Source of the DNA: a virus
DNA length: 31,838 bases
Strand: one strand, 5' to 3'
Virus record (IMG/VR): IMGVR_UViG_3300034068_000029
Span: 1-31,838 of that record
The translations under genes and the position numbers were made by a program. Under the pieces are notes generated by a model. It made no database searches, was not told where the DNA came from, and worked only from the letters and a program-made list of their open reading frames with translations. This document shows, one piece after another, positions 1 to 9,421 of the stretch (position 1 is its first letter; each line of letters begins with the position of its first letter).

Positions 1-3000
1 AGCGCTCTGGCTAAACCACCCTGCGCAACTTTAACTGCCACCGCACCTACTGTGCCTACACCCATCTCAGCACCTATAGTAAAGGCGTTGGTCAAAGTGT
101 CACGAACAAAGTTCATTGGCGCAAACGCTATGTTATAGCGGGTGTGGAACTGCCCCATTAAACTAGTTGTATTATTTAGAGCGTCAAGTAAAGGCTGGGA
201 TGCACGATAGCTACGACGGACAGCCTCACGAATCTTAGGATCATAAATAGCATAAATATCTATTGAGCCATCTGGGTTGTAATGGAAAAATGTATTTTCT
301 CCCCTAGTAAGAACTTCATCATCGGCAACCTTATAGCGGTCTTCAAATTTAACAGTTTTTAACTTCTTACCTTCTAATAATTTCTTATCTATTGCGTTTT
401 TAATAGCTAAGGTAATACCGTACTGTTCTGTTGTACCGTCAGGATTAGTGTATGTACCACCCCTACCAGCGCGCAGCGCAGCGCGCACTCCATCGGACAA
501 ACTTTGGAGTAATGGGTTTTCAGACTCAGATACACGACCATCAAAACCAACTTCTTTTTCTTGCAACTCACTACCGTTAGATTTACTGCTAAAATCTAGT
601 AAGTCGTCAATTTTAGATTCTTTTTCTTTTCTATCTGGTTTGCCTTTTAACGGCACATAATTTTCAAACCCATAAAAAGCCACAATATTACTGACAGGTT
701 CAGACCAGTAATTAGCTTTTTTATTAAGTTCAATAGTAGCTTTATGAATTTCTTGTAATGCATTTTTAATTGAATCTACAAGTTCTTTGTCTGGCGCGTA
801 GTATTTATTTAAAATATCATCACGAATCTGCGGACGAATACCTGCTACGTTGTAATAGTCAGAAGTCTCATCTAAAGAAAAATTAGAATTTGGTTCAGCA
901 TTAAAGCCAAATCCTTTTTCTTGCTTATTGTTAGCTACTAAAGTCTCTAAATAGGTGCGCAATTCTTTAGCAGTAGCTTCACTAATCCTATTTGATCTTA
1001 CTGCTTTTAATATAGTTTCTCGTGTCTCAGCTGCTTTAGCATTTAAAGGTACGCTAAGTAAATACTTAACATGTCTACGCTCTTGTTCGTGCAGTGCAAC
1101 AAAAACACCTTGTAGTTGTTTTAACGCCGTTTCTTCATCTATGTTTTTTGCTTTTGCGTAGTTACCAATTGCTTCATACAAAGCGTTAGACGGGTTGTAC
1201 ATTTTGACAAGAAACTCATCTTCAGCCCGCCCTGTAGACAACGCAATTTGAGTATATATAGCAGTCGTGTCGTCACCAGAATAAGTCATTTTATTAGCCA
1301 TAGCTAATAAGTCTTCCCAATTTTTAATGGGGTAGCGTTCATTCTGAAATAATCTTACTAGTTCTTTAACACCTGGTATGCTAGTAAAAGCTTTTCTTAC
1401 CTTTGAAGATGTTGGTTCTGGTTGTCCAGATATAGAAGACATAAAGTCTTCAGCTGATGTATAACTTTGCAGCTGTGGCATCAAAGGTTCTTTTGGTGCT
1501 TTGCCTTCTGCTACAGGAGCAAGAGCTGCCGTTGCTGGAGGTGGGTTTGTAGCCTCTAACGTACGACCTTCAGTCAAGATACTTTCTGTAGACACTAATG
1601 CGTAAGCCAAGGCTGTGAAGTCTTTACCTGGAGCAATACCAAGTAAATTTAAGATGTCTTTAACAAACTCAACAAAAGCATTAATTACAATATTGCCACG
1701 CTCGTATGGGAGGGCGTTTAATTGCGCTTGGAATTCAGGATTAGACATAGCCTCAGAGACAAACTCTGCAAGGTTCTTCATGCCGTACTTGTCTTTTAAT
1801 TCTGGATAAGTTTCTTTTAAGTGGTTGTATAACTTCTCAAGATTGGCAACGCCCTGATTAAACTTAACACCATCTTTGTGCGCTTTGATAATAGCTAGGG
1901 TGAATCCGTGCAGTGTTTCGTGCAGTACAACATGTGAAGTCATAGCGTCTTCACTAATGTAGGCTATATCTGTAGCTGCATCGTATTGCCCTAATTTGCC
2001 GCCAAGTTCACTAGTTGTTACCACACGTAGAGTAGGTAAGGTGTCTGACTCTAGTAAGCGTTTAGCTACTATCTTATCTAGCTTAGTAAATTGACCAGAA
2101 GTATCACTAGCTATTTCTTGCAAAGCACCACGCAAATCGCCGTGCATTAAGTTAGACATAAGCCCAATCGTAGTGCCACCACGCAACCCCTCTATAGCTT
2201 CTAAGTTAGCAGAACCGTAAGAAGGTATAGCCCTAAGCTCAGCCATTCTCTCTTCTATTAGAGACATCTTCTTAGGCACAGGAGGTTTACCAGCAACTTC
2301 TTTAGCTTCGGCTTTTTCTGCTTTAACTATTTTTTTGTATTCTTTTGGCGTGTAAACAACGCCTGGAATTACTTTACTCTTACGCTGAAGCATAGGTTTA
2401 GCTTCTTTAAACTCCAGCAAAGATTTATATTTTGCTACGGCGGTATCTACCATAGCCTTTTCTTCTGGGGCTAGAGCGTTATATCTATCAGCTGTTTTAC
2501 CAGAAATTAAATCTGTCGCTGCCTCTTTAACGTTCTTGACAGATTGCTTAGTTTTAACAACTTCTTCATCAGTAGGTTGTGCTGCTTTTAATTTTTGTTC
2601 TTCTCGCGCAGCAATAGCTTTAGGATATAAGTCTTCCTCAGTCACTCTAGGTTCAATAAACCTTCTTTCTGTTCCTGAAGTAAATGCAGATTCACCCATA
2701 AAAGGTTTTGGTGCAGGTGCTTGGTCTACTGCAGCTTGGTCTACTGCAGTTGTTTTTAGTGCCTGTAATTTATCTATTACTGAATTTGGTGTGTCTTTTG
2801 GCGTAACCTCAATACCATTTTCTTTTGCAATCCGTTTAAGATTGTTAGTCATCATAGCTGGCGTACCACCAGCTTCTACGCTTTTTAATAGCTCTTCAGC
2901 CTCAGGGGTTAATGTACGCTGCTGTTCCGCATCTCCAGCTCCAGCCTGCTCTGTAGTACCTCCAACGTCAGCCACTCCAGGTCGCTCAGATGCTGCAACT

Positions 3001-4343
3001 TCTGTGGGGGTTCCAGTTGCAGTGGGTCCGCCAAGTACTTCAGCGCCAACTCCACCTCCTGTAGTGTCAGTTCTGTCAGTAACATCTTGACCTCCTTTTA
3101 CGTCAATCGTTTCTTCTTCAGCTTTTTTAGTCTTACCTTCTGCTTCAGCTATGATTTCATCAGCTGTTAATTTACCCTGTACTGGAGCCGTTTCTGTTGT
3201 TGTGGGGGGAACTACGCCAGGTTCAGTAGTAGTTACAGGGGCTTGTGGCTCTTTCTGCCCAAACGGAATGTTAGTTATACCGCTAATTGCACCACCACCA
3301 ATACCACCTTTAAGTCCAGCATTGATGAACCGTTCAAAATTCTGTTCAGTAAAAAACTGTTTATTGTTATCTACAAATTTCTCAGCCGCAGCTGATGACA
3401 TCTCTTGAACTGCTTCCGTTGCGCCTTCTGTTGCAAAGCCTGTTAATACGCCCTTGCCTGCTCGTTTGTACCAAGCACCAATAAGTTCTTTCTCGGTAAG
3501 CCCAATACCTTTAGCCTTGCGCAATAGTGCTATAGGGGTGATTGCATCTAGTACGGAGTTAAAACCACCAAACAGAAGCGCAGCGCCAAGGTCCTCTTTG
3601 CCTGTTTCTTCAGCAACATTCTGGTAAACCTCAGGTACGTTTTGTATAGCTGAGCCACCCACTGCACCTACCGCTTGGTATTTAAGTGCTGTTTTTTGCG
3701 CCGCTTCACGTCCTGCTTTTACTCCAGCTTCTAAAGCTACAGTTTTAATAGCATCTAAAGTTTCTTTTTGCCCACCATATGCACCAGATTTTATTGCTGC
3801 TTGTACGGAATCTTTCATCAATTCACGCTTAGCTGCATCTGTAGCAGCTTTCTTAGCAGCTTGTTCTGCGGCTACCGCTGCACCACGCCCAACAACACCT
3901 GCAACGCCACCTGTAAAGATAGACGGGAGAATAGACGGAATTAATTCGCCAACTGACTCAACTATATAAGTTAGTAAATCATCTCCACCCTTAATATTTG
4001 TATAGCTAGGTACAGCTGATGGATACATTTGCTGTATGTATTGCTGTGCTTCTTGGGCTTCTTGCATCTGCCTATTAGCGTAATCGCCCGCACCCTGTAT
4101 TCCTATCTTCTCCCCAACACGCCCAGCCATAGCTGGTAGTACGTCCCCTACAAGCGACTGGAGACCCAGCGCACCACGTTTAACGGCGGGAACAAATGAA
4201 CTGATACCAGTTGCTGGTTCAGGGGTATATTCAGGGATAGGCGCTTCTTGGCTAGCAAGATAACTTAATATTTTACTTTTTGCTACATCAGGATCAGTAT
4301 CAGTTATCTCATACTTTTGCCCTTGATATTCGTAAATAGGCAT
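1..4343 (-). CDS. Large polyvalent virion protein with HExxH zincin domain (3' end outside window)
   Basis: An uninterrupted reading frame of 1447 codons starts at ATG 4343, preceded by AGGG six bases upstream, and stays open to the left edge, so the C-terminus is missing. Residues 125-165 are hydrophobic/Ala-rich (possible membrane-active segment). Residues about 370-600 are Pro/Thr/Glu-rich and low complexity. HETLH at 808-812 is a zincin signature, and Glu860 or Glu864 in EFVSEAMSNPEF is a plausible third zinc ligand. Residues about 1405-1420 (FAPMNFVRDTLTNAF) resemble the conserved core of LPD38-type domains of phage polyvalent proteins. Such proteins are known to be packaged and injected with the genome to act on host targets. 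It follows three internal-virion-type genes, which fits an ejection protein. The protease role is inferred from the motif; the LPD38 match is from memory of the family, not a search. Confidence 0.85.
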   Translation of the reverse strand, partial: MPIYEYQGQKYEITDTDPDVAKSKILSYLASQEAPIPEYTPEPATGISSFVPAVKRGALGLQSLVGDVLPAMAGRVGEKIGIQGAGDYANRQMQEAQEAQQYIQQMYPSAVPSYTNIKGGDDLLTYIVESVGELIPSILPSIFTGGVAGVVGRGAAVAAEQAAKKAATDAAKRELMKDSVQAAIKSGAYGGQKETLDAIKTVALEAGVKAGREAAQKTALKYQAVGAVGGSAIQNVPEVYQNVAEETGKEDLGAALLFGGFNSVLDAITPIALLRKAKGIGLTEKELIGAWYKRAGKGVLTGFATEGATEAVQEMSSAAAEKFVDNNKQFFTEQNFERFINAGLKGGIGGGAISGITNIPFGQKEPQAPVTTTEPGVVPPTTTETAPVQGKLTADEIIAEAEGKTKKAEEETIDVKGGQDVTDRTDTTGGGVGAEVLGGPTATGTPTEVAASERPGVADVGGTTEQAGAGDAEQQRTLTPEAEELLKSVEAGGTPAMMTNNLKRIAKENGIEVTPKDTPNSVIDKLQALKTTAVDQAAVDQAPAPKPFMGESAFTSGTERRFIEPRVTEEDLYPKAIAAREEQKLKAAQPTDEEVVKTKQSVKNVKEAATDLISGKTADRYNALAPEEKAMVDTAVAKYKSLLEFKEAKPMLQRKSKVIPGVVYTPKEYKKIVKAEKAEAKEVAGKPPVPKKMSLIEERMAELRAIPSYGSANLEAIEGLRGGTTIGLMSNLMHGDLRGALQEIASDTSGQFTKLDKIVAKRLLESDTLPTLRVVTTSELGGKLGQYDAATDIAYISEDAMTSHVVLHETLHGFTLAIIKAHKDGVKFNQGVANLEKLYNHLKETYPELKDKYGMKNLAEFVSEAMSNPEFQAQLNALPYERGNIVINAFVEFVKDILNLLGIAPGKDFTALAYALVSTESILTEGRTLEATNPPPATAALAPVAEGKAPKEPLMPQLQSYTSAEDFMSSISGQPEPTSSKVRKAFTSIPGVKELVRLFQNERYPIKNWEDLLAMANKMTYSGDDTTAIYTQIALSTGRAEDEFLVKMYNPSNALYEAIGNYAKAKNIDEETALKQLQGVFVALHEQERRHVKYLLSVPLNAKAAETRETILKAVRSNRISEATAKELRTYLETLVANNKQEKGFGFNAEPNSNFSLDETSDYYNVAGIRPQIRDDILNKYYAPDKELVDSIKNALQEIHKATIELNKKANYWSEPVSNIVAFYGFENYVPLKGKPDRKEKESKIDDLLDFSSKSNGSELQEKEVGFDGRVSESENPLLQSLSDGVRAALRAGRGGTYTNPDGTTEQYGITLAIKNAIDKKLLEGKKLKTVKFEDRYKVADDEVLTRGENTFFHYNPDGSIDIYAIYDPKIREAVRRSYRASQPLLDALNNTTSLMGQFHTRYNIAFAPMNFVRDTLTNAFTIGAEMGVGTVGAVAVKVAQGGLARA

Positions 4344-4351
4344 TTTTAACC

Positions 4352-6262
4352 CTAAGTAAGTTTTATAACATTACCGCTAGTGCCTTTTACTCCATACAAA
4401 GAAGGATCTGGATCTGGTAATTCTTTTCTAATTTTGTTTTCCAAAGCTTGTTTCTTAGCAATAAGACTATCATATTTTGCTTTTGCTTCTTTATCAGCTG
4501 GATTTTTAGATAATCTTAGCGCATAAGTTTGTAGCATCCCTAAGTCAATGTACTCTGGTCTTTTCGTATATGTATCTTCAAGCTTTAATCGTTGCTCTCT
4601 TACACTGCTTAACGCATTAGCATATTTAGCAGCGTTTGCTTGTGATTGAAGGTCTTTACGTAACTCACCAGTCATAGCAGTTGTAAGCATTTTGTTCTGT
4701 AAACTACCGAGTCCAGCTTCTTCACCAGCTCGCGCTCTTTGCAATGCACCATATTGCGCCACGCCCTGCGCTCCACCCTGACCGATATTAGTTAAAGCGT
4801 ATGGAGATGTACCACCCACCATACCTAACCCAGCAGCTAACATAGCAAGATACGGGTCTTGTTTACGAGCAGCTTCTAAACGTGCTTCACGCTTAGTAAA
4901 AGCATCTTGCATTTGAGCAAATAATTTGTCTTGCGCAGACATGGGAGCAGCTTCCGTAACAGCAGGGGCAGCACTAGCAACATTAGTTTCTGCGCGGTCT
5001 TTTAAAAACTTACCTATATTTTCTTCAGTAGCTCCACTCTGTCTTCCTTTGGCTTCATAACCTACTACAGGTCTTGTTTCGCTTGGTACTGGAGGGGTCA
5101 TTCTCGCTGCTATACCTGGAGCGGTACGTTGCAAGAATTCATAACGGTCTTCAGCTTCTTTACGCTTTCTAGCTGTTTCAGCTTCTTGAACACGCAAGGC
5201 GTCCATGTCGTAATTCTCATCGCCAAAGCCACCCATAGTTCCGCCGTCTTGGAAACGTTTAACTTCTCCACCACCAGCTAAGCTAACACCACGGATATAA
5301 CCTTGGGTTTCTTTTGGTAATTTGCGTAAGTCAGCACCAGCAGCTAGCCATTTATCAGTAGCGCCAGGTCCCATGTTGTAGGCAATCATAGCTAATTTGG
5401 GGTCGCCATAGCGTTTATACATAGCGGCTGCATACTCATCACCTACACGGCGCAATTCATTTGGATCGCTACTACTTGCTGGTTTAATACCAAAGCCTGG
5501 ATCTCTAGAAGTGTAGGGCATGACTTGCATCTCGCCTAATGCACCTTTAGATGATGTCAGTAAGTTACCTTCTTTATCATAGCGTCGTCCACCGCTTTCT
5601 TTAGCCATGATCTGCGCTTGTAGACGTTTTACTAAATCGTCTGGTCCTTTTTCTTCTTTGTCTTTAGACACAGCTTTGATGCCTACAGCAGGAGTTTGTG
5701 GTATAGGCTCTGCATAAGCAATCCCAGCGCCGCCTGTATCAGTATCCTGATAGGTATTAAGAATCATGCTCTCTAACCTAGCGCGCTGAAGTTCATCTAG
5801 GTAGTCTTCATACGACTCGTCAGTGTCATCGTCGTCATTATCAACGTCACCACCTGGGGCAAAGGCAATAATGCCGCCACCAGCCATCTGCATAGGAGGC
5901 ACGGGATTTTGAGCAATGCCCACTTCTTCAGGTAACTGTGGCATCCCTTGGGGCATTGGTTGAGGCATACCCATTTCTTGGGGCATCATCTGTGGAGCTG
6001 GAGCTGGGTTTTCAGCCTGAGCAATCTCCATCATGTCCTGTTCCATGATAGTGGGCGGAGTCTGTCCACTATTAACTAAAGCTTGATTACGGGCATTAGC
6101 TTCAATTATCTCGGCTTTTTTGCTAATAATTAAAGGCACTAATTCTTTTTGAATTTCGCCACGCTGAGCCATCTGCATAATTAAATATTGTGGCAGCAAC
6201 GCCATATCTTGGAGATTATTGTTATCTCGCTTTACTTCTTTAATTGCGTTTAATATGCTCAT
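4352..6262 (-). CDS. Internal virion protein with lytic transglycosylase (SLT) domain
   Basis: This 636-residue protein has an SLT-type transglycosylase domain at about 210-325: catalytic Glu222 in AKESGG, then GALGEMQVMP (240-249), then AYNMGPG (294-300), the usual order for goose-lysozyme-like enzymes. It would cleave the peptidoglycan glycan strand during DNA entry. Residues 70-125 are Met/Pro/Gln-rich. Two double-glycine segments flank the enzyme: MAGGGIIAFAPGG (126-138) and LAGGGEVKRFQDGG (328-341). The C-terminal half is helical and Ala/Gln-rich, typical of ejection proteins. The start overlaps the upstream stop (TAATG at 6262). It lies between another internal protein and the polyvalent protein, so virion-associated entry is more likely than a lysis role. 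An endolysin gene is present separately. Confidence 0.9.
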   Translation of the reverse strand: MSILNAIKEVKRDNNNLQDMALLPQYLIMQMAQRGEIQKELVPLIISKKAEIIEANARNQALVNSGQTPPTIMEQDMMEIAQAENPAPAPQMMPQEMGMPQPMPQGMPQLPEEVGIAQNPVPPMQMAGGGIIAFAPGGDVDNDDDDTDESYEDYLDELQRARLESMILNTYQDTDTGGAGIAYAEPIPQTPAVGIKAVSKDKEEKGPDDLVKRLQAQIMAKESGGRRYDKEGNLLTSSKGALGEMQVMPYTSRDPGFGIKPASSSDPNELRRVGDEYAAAMYKRYGDPKLAMIAYNMGPGATDKWLAAGADLRKLPKETQGYIRGVSLAGGGEVKRFQDGGTMGGFGDENYDMDALRVQEAETARKRKEAEDRYEFLQRTAPGIAARMTPPVPSETRPVVGYEAKGRQSGATEENIGKFLKDRAETNVASAAPAVTEAAPMSAQDKLFAQMQDAFTKREARLEAARKQDPYLAMLAAGLGMVGGTSPYALTNIGQGGAQGVAQYGALQRARAGEEAGLGSLQNKMLTTAMTGELRKDLQSQANAAKYANALSSVREQRLKLEDTYTKRPEYIDLGMLQTYALRLSKNPADKEAKAKYDSLIAKKQALENKIRKELPDPDPSLYGVKGTSGNVIKLT

Positions 6263-7200
6263 TATTTATTTCCAAACATATTGTATAAAGACAATCCTGT
6301 TAGTCCCATACCAGCCAATTGGCTTGCAAAACTAGGAGGAGGCGTAGTCTGAGATCCAGAGGTTGCGGTCTGAGTAAGTGGCACACCACGGGCTAAATTG
6401 CTCATAGTCTCAATACTGGTTAATGGATAGTTTAATCTAGACATTAAGTCTTGATACTGAGCATCTAACTGTTGCTGTTGTAGACCACGCTGGAGGTCGC
6501 CATATGCACCTTGGGTCTTAATGCGATCAATGTCTGAAGCTTGTTGAGCAGTACCCAAAGCACCGTAAGTTTGACCCAACTGACCATAAGTCTGACCTAA
6601 TTGACCATAACCAGCAGCTTGAGCCAATTGAGCTTTTTGCGCTGCTTCAAAGGCGTTCTGCATACCTGTAGCTTGGATGTTTCCTAATTTAGTCTGTAAA
6701 TTACGGTCTTGTTCGGTTTGCGAAAGTAACTGTCTAGCTCCACCATAAGTACCTTGACGGGCTGCGGCTAAATTGCCAGACATTAAACCTTTTTGTGCAT
6801 CCCTTGTGGCTTCTGCTTTGTTAACGTCAATAACATTTTGAGAGTAAGGAGACATATACATAGCGGTTTGCTCTGGGCTTAACATAGAACCCAACGCACC
6901 TAGACCTAAAGCGGTAGAACCAACACCTAACTGAGCCGCACCTGTACCTGTACCAAATTGAGTAGGCGTTGCCATCTGTCCCAACTGAGTGCCTATCTGT
7001 TGCTGCATAGGGGATAGACCAGCCACACGACCTGACCCTGCTAATCCCGCTTGTTGTAACGGGGCGCCATAGGTAGTTTGATAGTCTTTAGATAAAAGAG
7101 TCTGTGCCGTAGGAAGAACACCACCAGCACCCGTAATATAGGGGCGTAAGACCTCTGGGACGTCTGTTAGTGCTGTTGATATTGAGGTAGAAGTTGCCAT
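6262..7200 (-). CDS. Putative internal virion (ejection) protein, Gln/Ala/Gly-rich
   Basis: The product is 312 residues, started at ATG 7200 with AAAGGA six bases upstream. It contains MSPYSQNVIDVNKAEATRDA (116-135) followed by LAAARQGTYGGARQ (144-157), a combination I recognise from internal/structural proteins of many aquatic phages. A seven-residue unit (GQLGQTY) repeats at 199-216. The rest is long, Gln-rich and helical (160-255), with a Ser/Thr/Pro linker (275-290) and a short hydrophobic C-terminus (about 291-309). It has no recognisable enzyme motif. Its position between two other large internal-type proteins suggests it is part of the ejected core complex; this is inferred from context. 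Confidence 0.8.
   Translation of the reverse strand: MATSTSISTALTDVPEVLRPYITGAGGVLPTAQTLLSKDYQTTYGAPLQQAGLAGSGRVAGLSPMQQQIGTQLGQMATPTQFGTGTGAAQLGVGSTALGLGALGSMLSPEQTAMYMSPYSQNVIDVNKAEATRDAQKGLMSGNLAAARQGTYGGARQLLSQTEQDRNLQTKLGNIQATGMQNAFEAAQKAQLAQAAGYGQLGQTYGQLGQTYGALGTAQQASDIDRIKTQGAYGDLQRGLQQQQLDAQYQDLMSRLNYPLTSIETMSNLARGVPLTQTATSGSQTTPPPSFASQLAGMGLTGLSLYNMFGNK
6563..6610. repeat. 21-bp tandem repeat inside the internal virion protein gene
   Basis: Two 21-bp copies (6563-6583 and 6584-6604) plus a six-base partial third copy encode the GQLGQTY heptapeptide repeat. The copies differ at four bases, so this is an old in-frame duplication, not an assembly artefact. Confidence 0.75.
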
Positions 7201-7209
7201 ATTAGTCCT

Positions 7210-9033
7210 TTACGCAGGAAGATACTTGCGTGGGTTGATTTGTTTGCCTTGCTTTGGGTTGCCTGTGCGAGCTTTACGTATCTTATCCATCATTGAATAT
7301 AACTGTTTTGCACCAGCCTTGGAAGAACCGTTGCCTAAATGACTAACCACATCGGCTGGAATAACAAACTCCCCATCTGCTAAACGGGCTGGTTGCTTAT
7401 CGTTAATTGTGGCAGGGATAGAGTCTGACATTCCGTCTCCACCACCTGATAGGAATCTTGGAGTGCCACCTTCAGCGTATCCCATACCAAATAAACCCTT
7501 TTGGAGATTGCCCTGATCCATGCCCATAGCAGAGTAATCACCGCCTAGTTCATCATCTACTTGACCGCCCATAGCGTACAAAGTACTTTGTGAGGTAGGC
7601 AAACGAGCATATAGATTTTCACCTTCTCCGCTACGACCATAAAAGGTCTCACCAATAGATACATCACGGCTTGGATTAGGATTAAATTGATTTTTGCTAA
7701 CCACATCAGCGGCATAATCTCTTTGGCTAATAATGCTTGCCATAGCTCGGTCATATTCGGCTTGGCTAATTGCGTTGGCTCGTTTTGCTTCTTCAAGATA
7801 TTTACGTTGCTCTTCCATACCAGCAAGAGTTGATTCACCAGCAATAACTATTCCAGCCATTTTTATTGGGTCTATGCCTGTTTTTGCAGCTAATTTTATA
7901 GCCTCGTTTCTTGATATATCCCCAAGACCAAGCAAATTTTTAGCACCAGATGCAGTCTTACTAACACCTTCATAACCTTTTCCCAATACATTAGGTATAC
8001 CTTCTGTATAAGTTTCTGGAGTTATTACTTTATTTCCAAAATCTTGAACATTTTGTAAAGCGTTAGCGCCTGTATCATAAATATTTGAACCAACTTGCTT
8101 TGCTGCTGCACCGTAGTCTCCGCTTTTTAAATAGTCCGTAACAGTGTAGCCAGGACTTCCTGGACCGCCTAGTTGTGTTAATGGTGGAGTAGAAACTACT
8201 GGTGGAGGAACGGCTACTGATGGAGAAACGTTTACTGATGAAGAAACGTCTGCATATCCAGGATCAAAATTAGGGCTAGTTGACATAGTAGAAGGAACAT
8301 CATAATAACCAGGATCTACACTAGGGTAATAACCAGCTTGAGAAACCGCACCTTCATAAGGTACTGAGTTTAATAATTCTGGAGCAGCTTCTCTAGCTAC
8401 TGCTTCAGTTAAAGATTCTGTTGCGCCTTCAGTACCAGGCGGTACAGCGCCCTGCATATACTCACCTAACTCTGCACCAGCATAAGCTGTAGCGCCACCT
8501 ATTACAGCACCTTTAAGGTCAGCTCTTTCAAGAGAAGAACCTGTACGTGTTAAACCAGCTCCTTTAGCAGCTCCCAATGCAATGGCTAATGGTGCCGTAA
8601 CAGGGTTTGATGCAAGAACTACTTGTCCCACTGTAGCCCAACCACCTGGAATTGTTCTTGCCACTTGTTTATCAAACTCTGATAAACCTTTACTAGTAGG
8701 TTGAACAATGGCTTTTTCTATAGGTTGGAATATCTGTGTGCCTAACTTATTAGCAGCTTTATTAATATCACCAACAACTGGAATCTGATTAATTCCCTTG
8801 TTTAAACCACTACCAGGATTAAAAGGATTAACAAAAGCAACCGCACTTTGCGCTGCTCTAAATGGGTTACCAATTTTAAGGTATTCGGGTAAACCCGTAG
8901 CTGGGTTTCTTGTTCCTGAACCACCTAAAGCTTTTAAAATACCAGCTTCTTGAGGATTAATATGGGCAAGGATAGTATCGCCATTACGACCTTTGCTTTG
9001 GAGTTCTTTAGCGAGTGTTTTTAAGCCTGCCAT
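7210..9033 (-). CDS. Putative internal virion / tape-measure-like protein
   Basis: This 607-residue protein starts at ATG 9033 with AAAGGG upstream. The N-terminus (ILAHINPQEAGILKALGGSG, 21-40, then NPATGLPEY) is a conserved opening I recognise from large structural proteins of marine and freshwater phages. Hydrophobic stretches at about 133-160 and 172-190 could interact with a membrane. The middle (205-290) is Ser/Pro/Tyr-rich. The C-terminus has YAMGG, then YAEGGTPRFLSGGG (519-532), then SIPATINDKQPARLADGEF (539-557) and VIPADVVSHLGNG. The last two resemble the 'PGEFVI' signature of tape-measure C-termini. A basic tail ends in NPRKYLPA. A role in genome ejection or tail assembly is inferred from composition and neighbours. 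Confidence 0.8.
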   Translation of the reverse strand: MAGLKTLAKELQSKGRNGDTILAHINPQEAGILKALGGSGTRNPATGLPEYLKIGNPFRAAQSAVAFVNPFNPGSGLNKGINQIPVVGDINKAANKLGTQIFQPIEKAIVQPTSKGLSEFDKQVARTIPGGWATVGQVVLASNPVTAPLAIALGAAKGAGLTRTGSSLERADLKGAVIGGATAYAGAELGEYMQGAVPPGTEGATESLTEAVAREAAPELLNSVPYEGAVSQAGYYPSVDPGYYDVPSTMSTSPNFDPGYADVSSSVNVSPSVAVPPPVVSTPPLTQLGGPGSPGYTVTDYLKSGDYGAAAKQVGSNIYDTGANALQNVQDFGNKVITPETYTEGIPNVLGKGYEGVSKTASGAKNLLGLGDISRNEAIKLAAKTGIDPIKMAGIVIAGESTLAGMEEQRKYLEEAKRANAISQAEYDRAMASIISQRDYAADVVSKNQFNPNPSRDVSIGETFYGRSGEGENLYARLPTSQSTLYAMGGQVDDELGGDYSAMGMDQGNLQKGLFGMGYAEGGTPRFLSGGGDGMSDSIPATINDKQPARLADGEFVIPADVVSHLGNGSSKAGAKQLYSMMDKIRKARTGNPKQGKQINPRKYLPA

Positions 9034-9055
9034 ACAAGCCCTTTAGAGTTAAAGT

Positions 9056-9421
9056 TCATACCGTTACCGTTACCGTTCCCACATTACCCGTTCCTGATAC
9101 ACCTTGAACATCAACTAAATTCGAGTTGGCTACTACTGTGACACTGCCAACTGACCCAGTTCCCGACACCCCTTGTACATAGGCAAAGTTTAGCGAGACT
9201 ATTTTTAAGAACTCGCCATCCTGAAAGACTGTGCCTTCTGGCAAATTGTACCCCGATGTTGGCAAATTTAATAGCCGTAACCCGTCCATCTGTAAAGGAG
9301 TATTGGAGTCGCCTTGCGTAAAGTAAAGCCTTAGCGCCCCAATTAACTGGGACATATGTTGTTGGTCGTATTCGACTGGAGCCAGAGGTAAAGCTGGCGC
9401 ACGGAACCGTTGCATTCCCAT
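9056..9421 (-). CDS. Small structural protein with two GVSGTG repeats
   Basis: The product is 121 residues, and its ATG overlaps the stop of the upstream tail gene (TAATG at 9421). Residues 1-75 form a compact domain (start [31 protein letters not shown]) seen in small phage structural proteins placed after the large tail protein. Residues 78-121 carry two copies of a repeat (VQGVSGTGSVGSVTV and VQGVSGTGNVGTVTV). The same repeat fills most of the protein at 19108-19995. It is probably a virion surface or tail component; the precise role is unknown. Another frame (9111-9446) is open through the same region but lacks recognisable structure. Confidence 0.8.
   Translation of the reverse strand: MGMQRFRAPALPLAPVEYDQQHMSQLIGALRLYFTQGDSNTPLQMDGLRLLNLPTSGYNLPEGTVFQDGEFLKIVSLNFAYVQGVSGTGSVGSVTVVANSNLVDVQGVSGTGNVGTVTVTV

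Noticed and set aside
448-3408. Several plus-strand open frames (448-660, 955-1161, 1615-1809, 2536-3090, 3151-3408)
   Set aside because: They are antisense to the long polyvalent-protein frame, are low complexity or lack any motif, and have no consistent ribosome sites.
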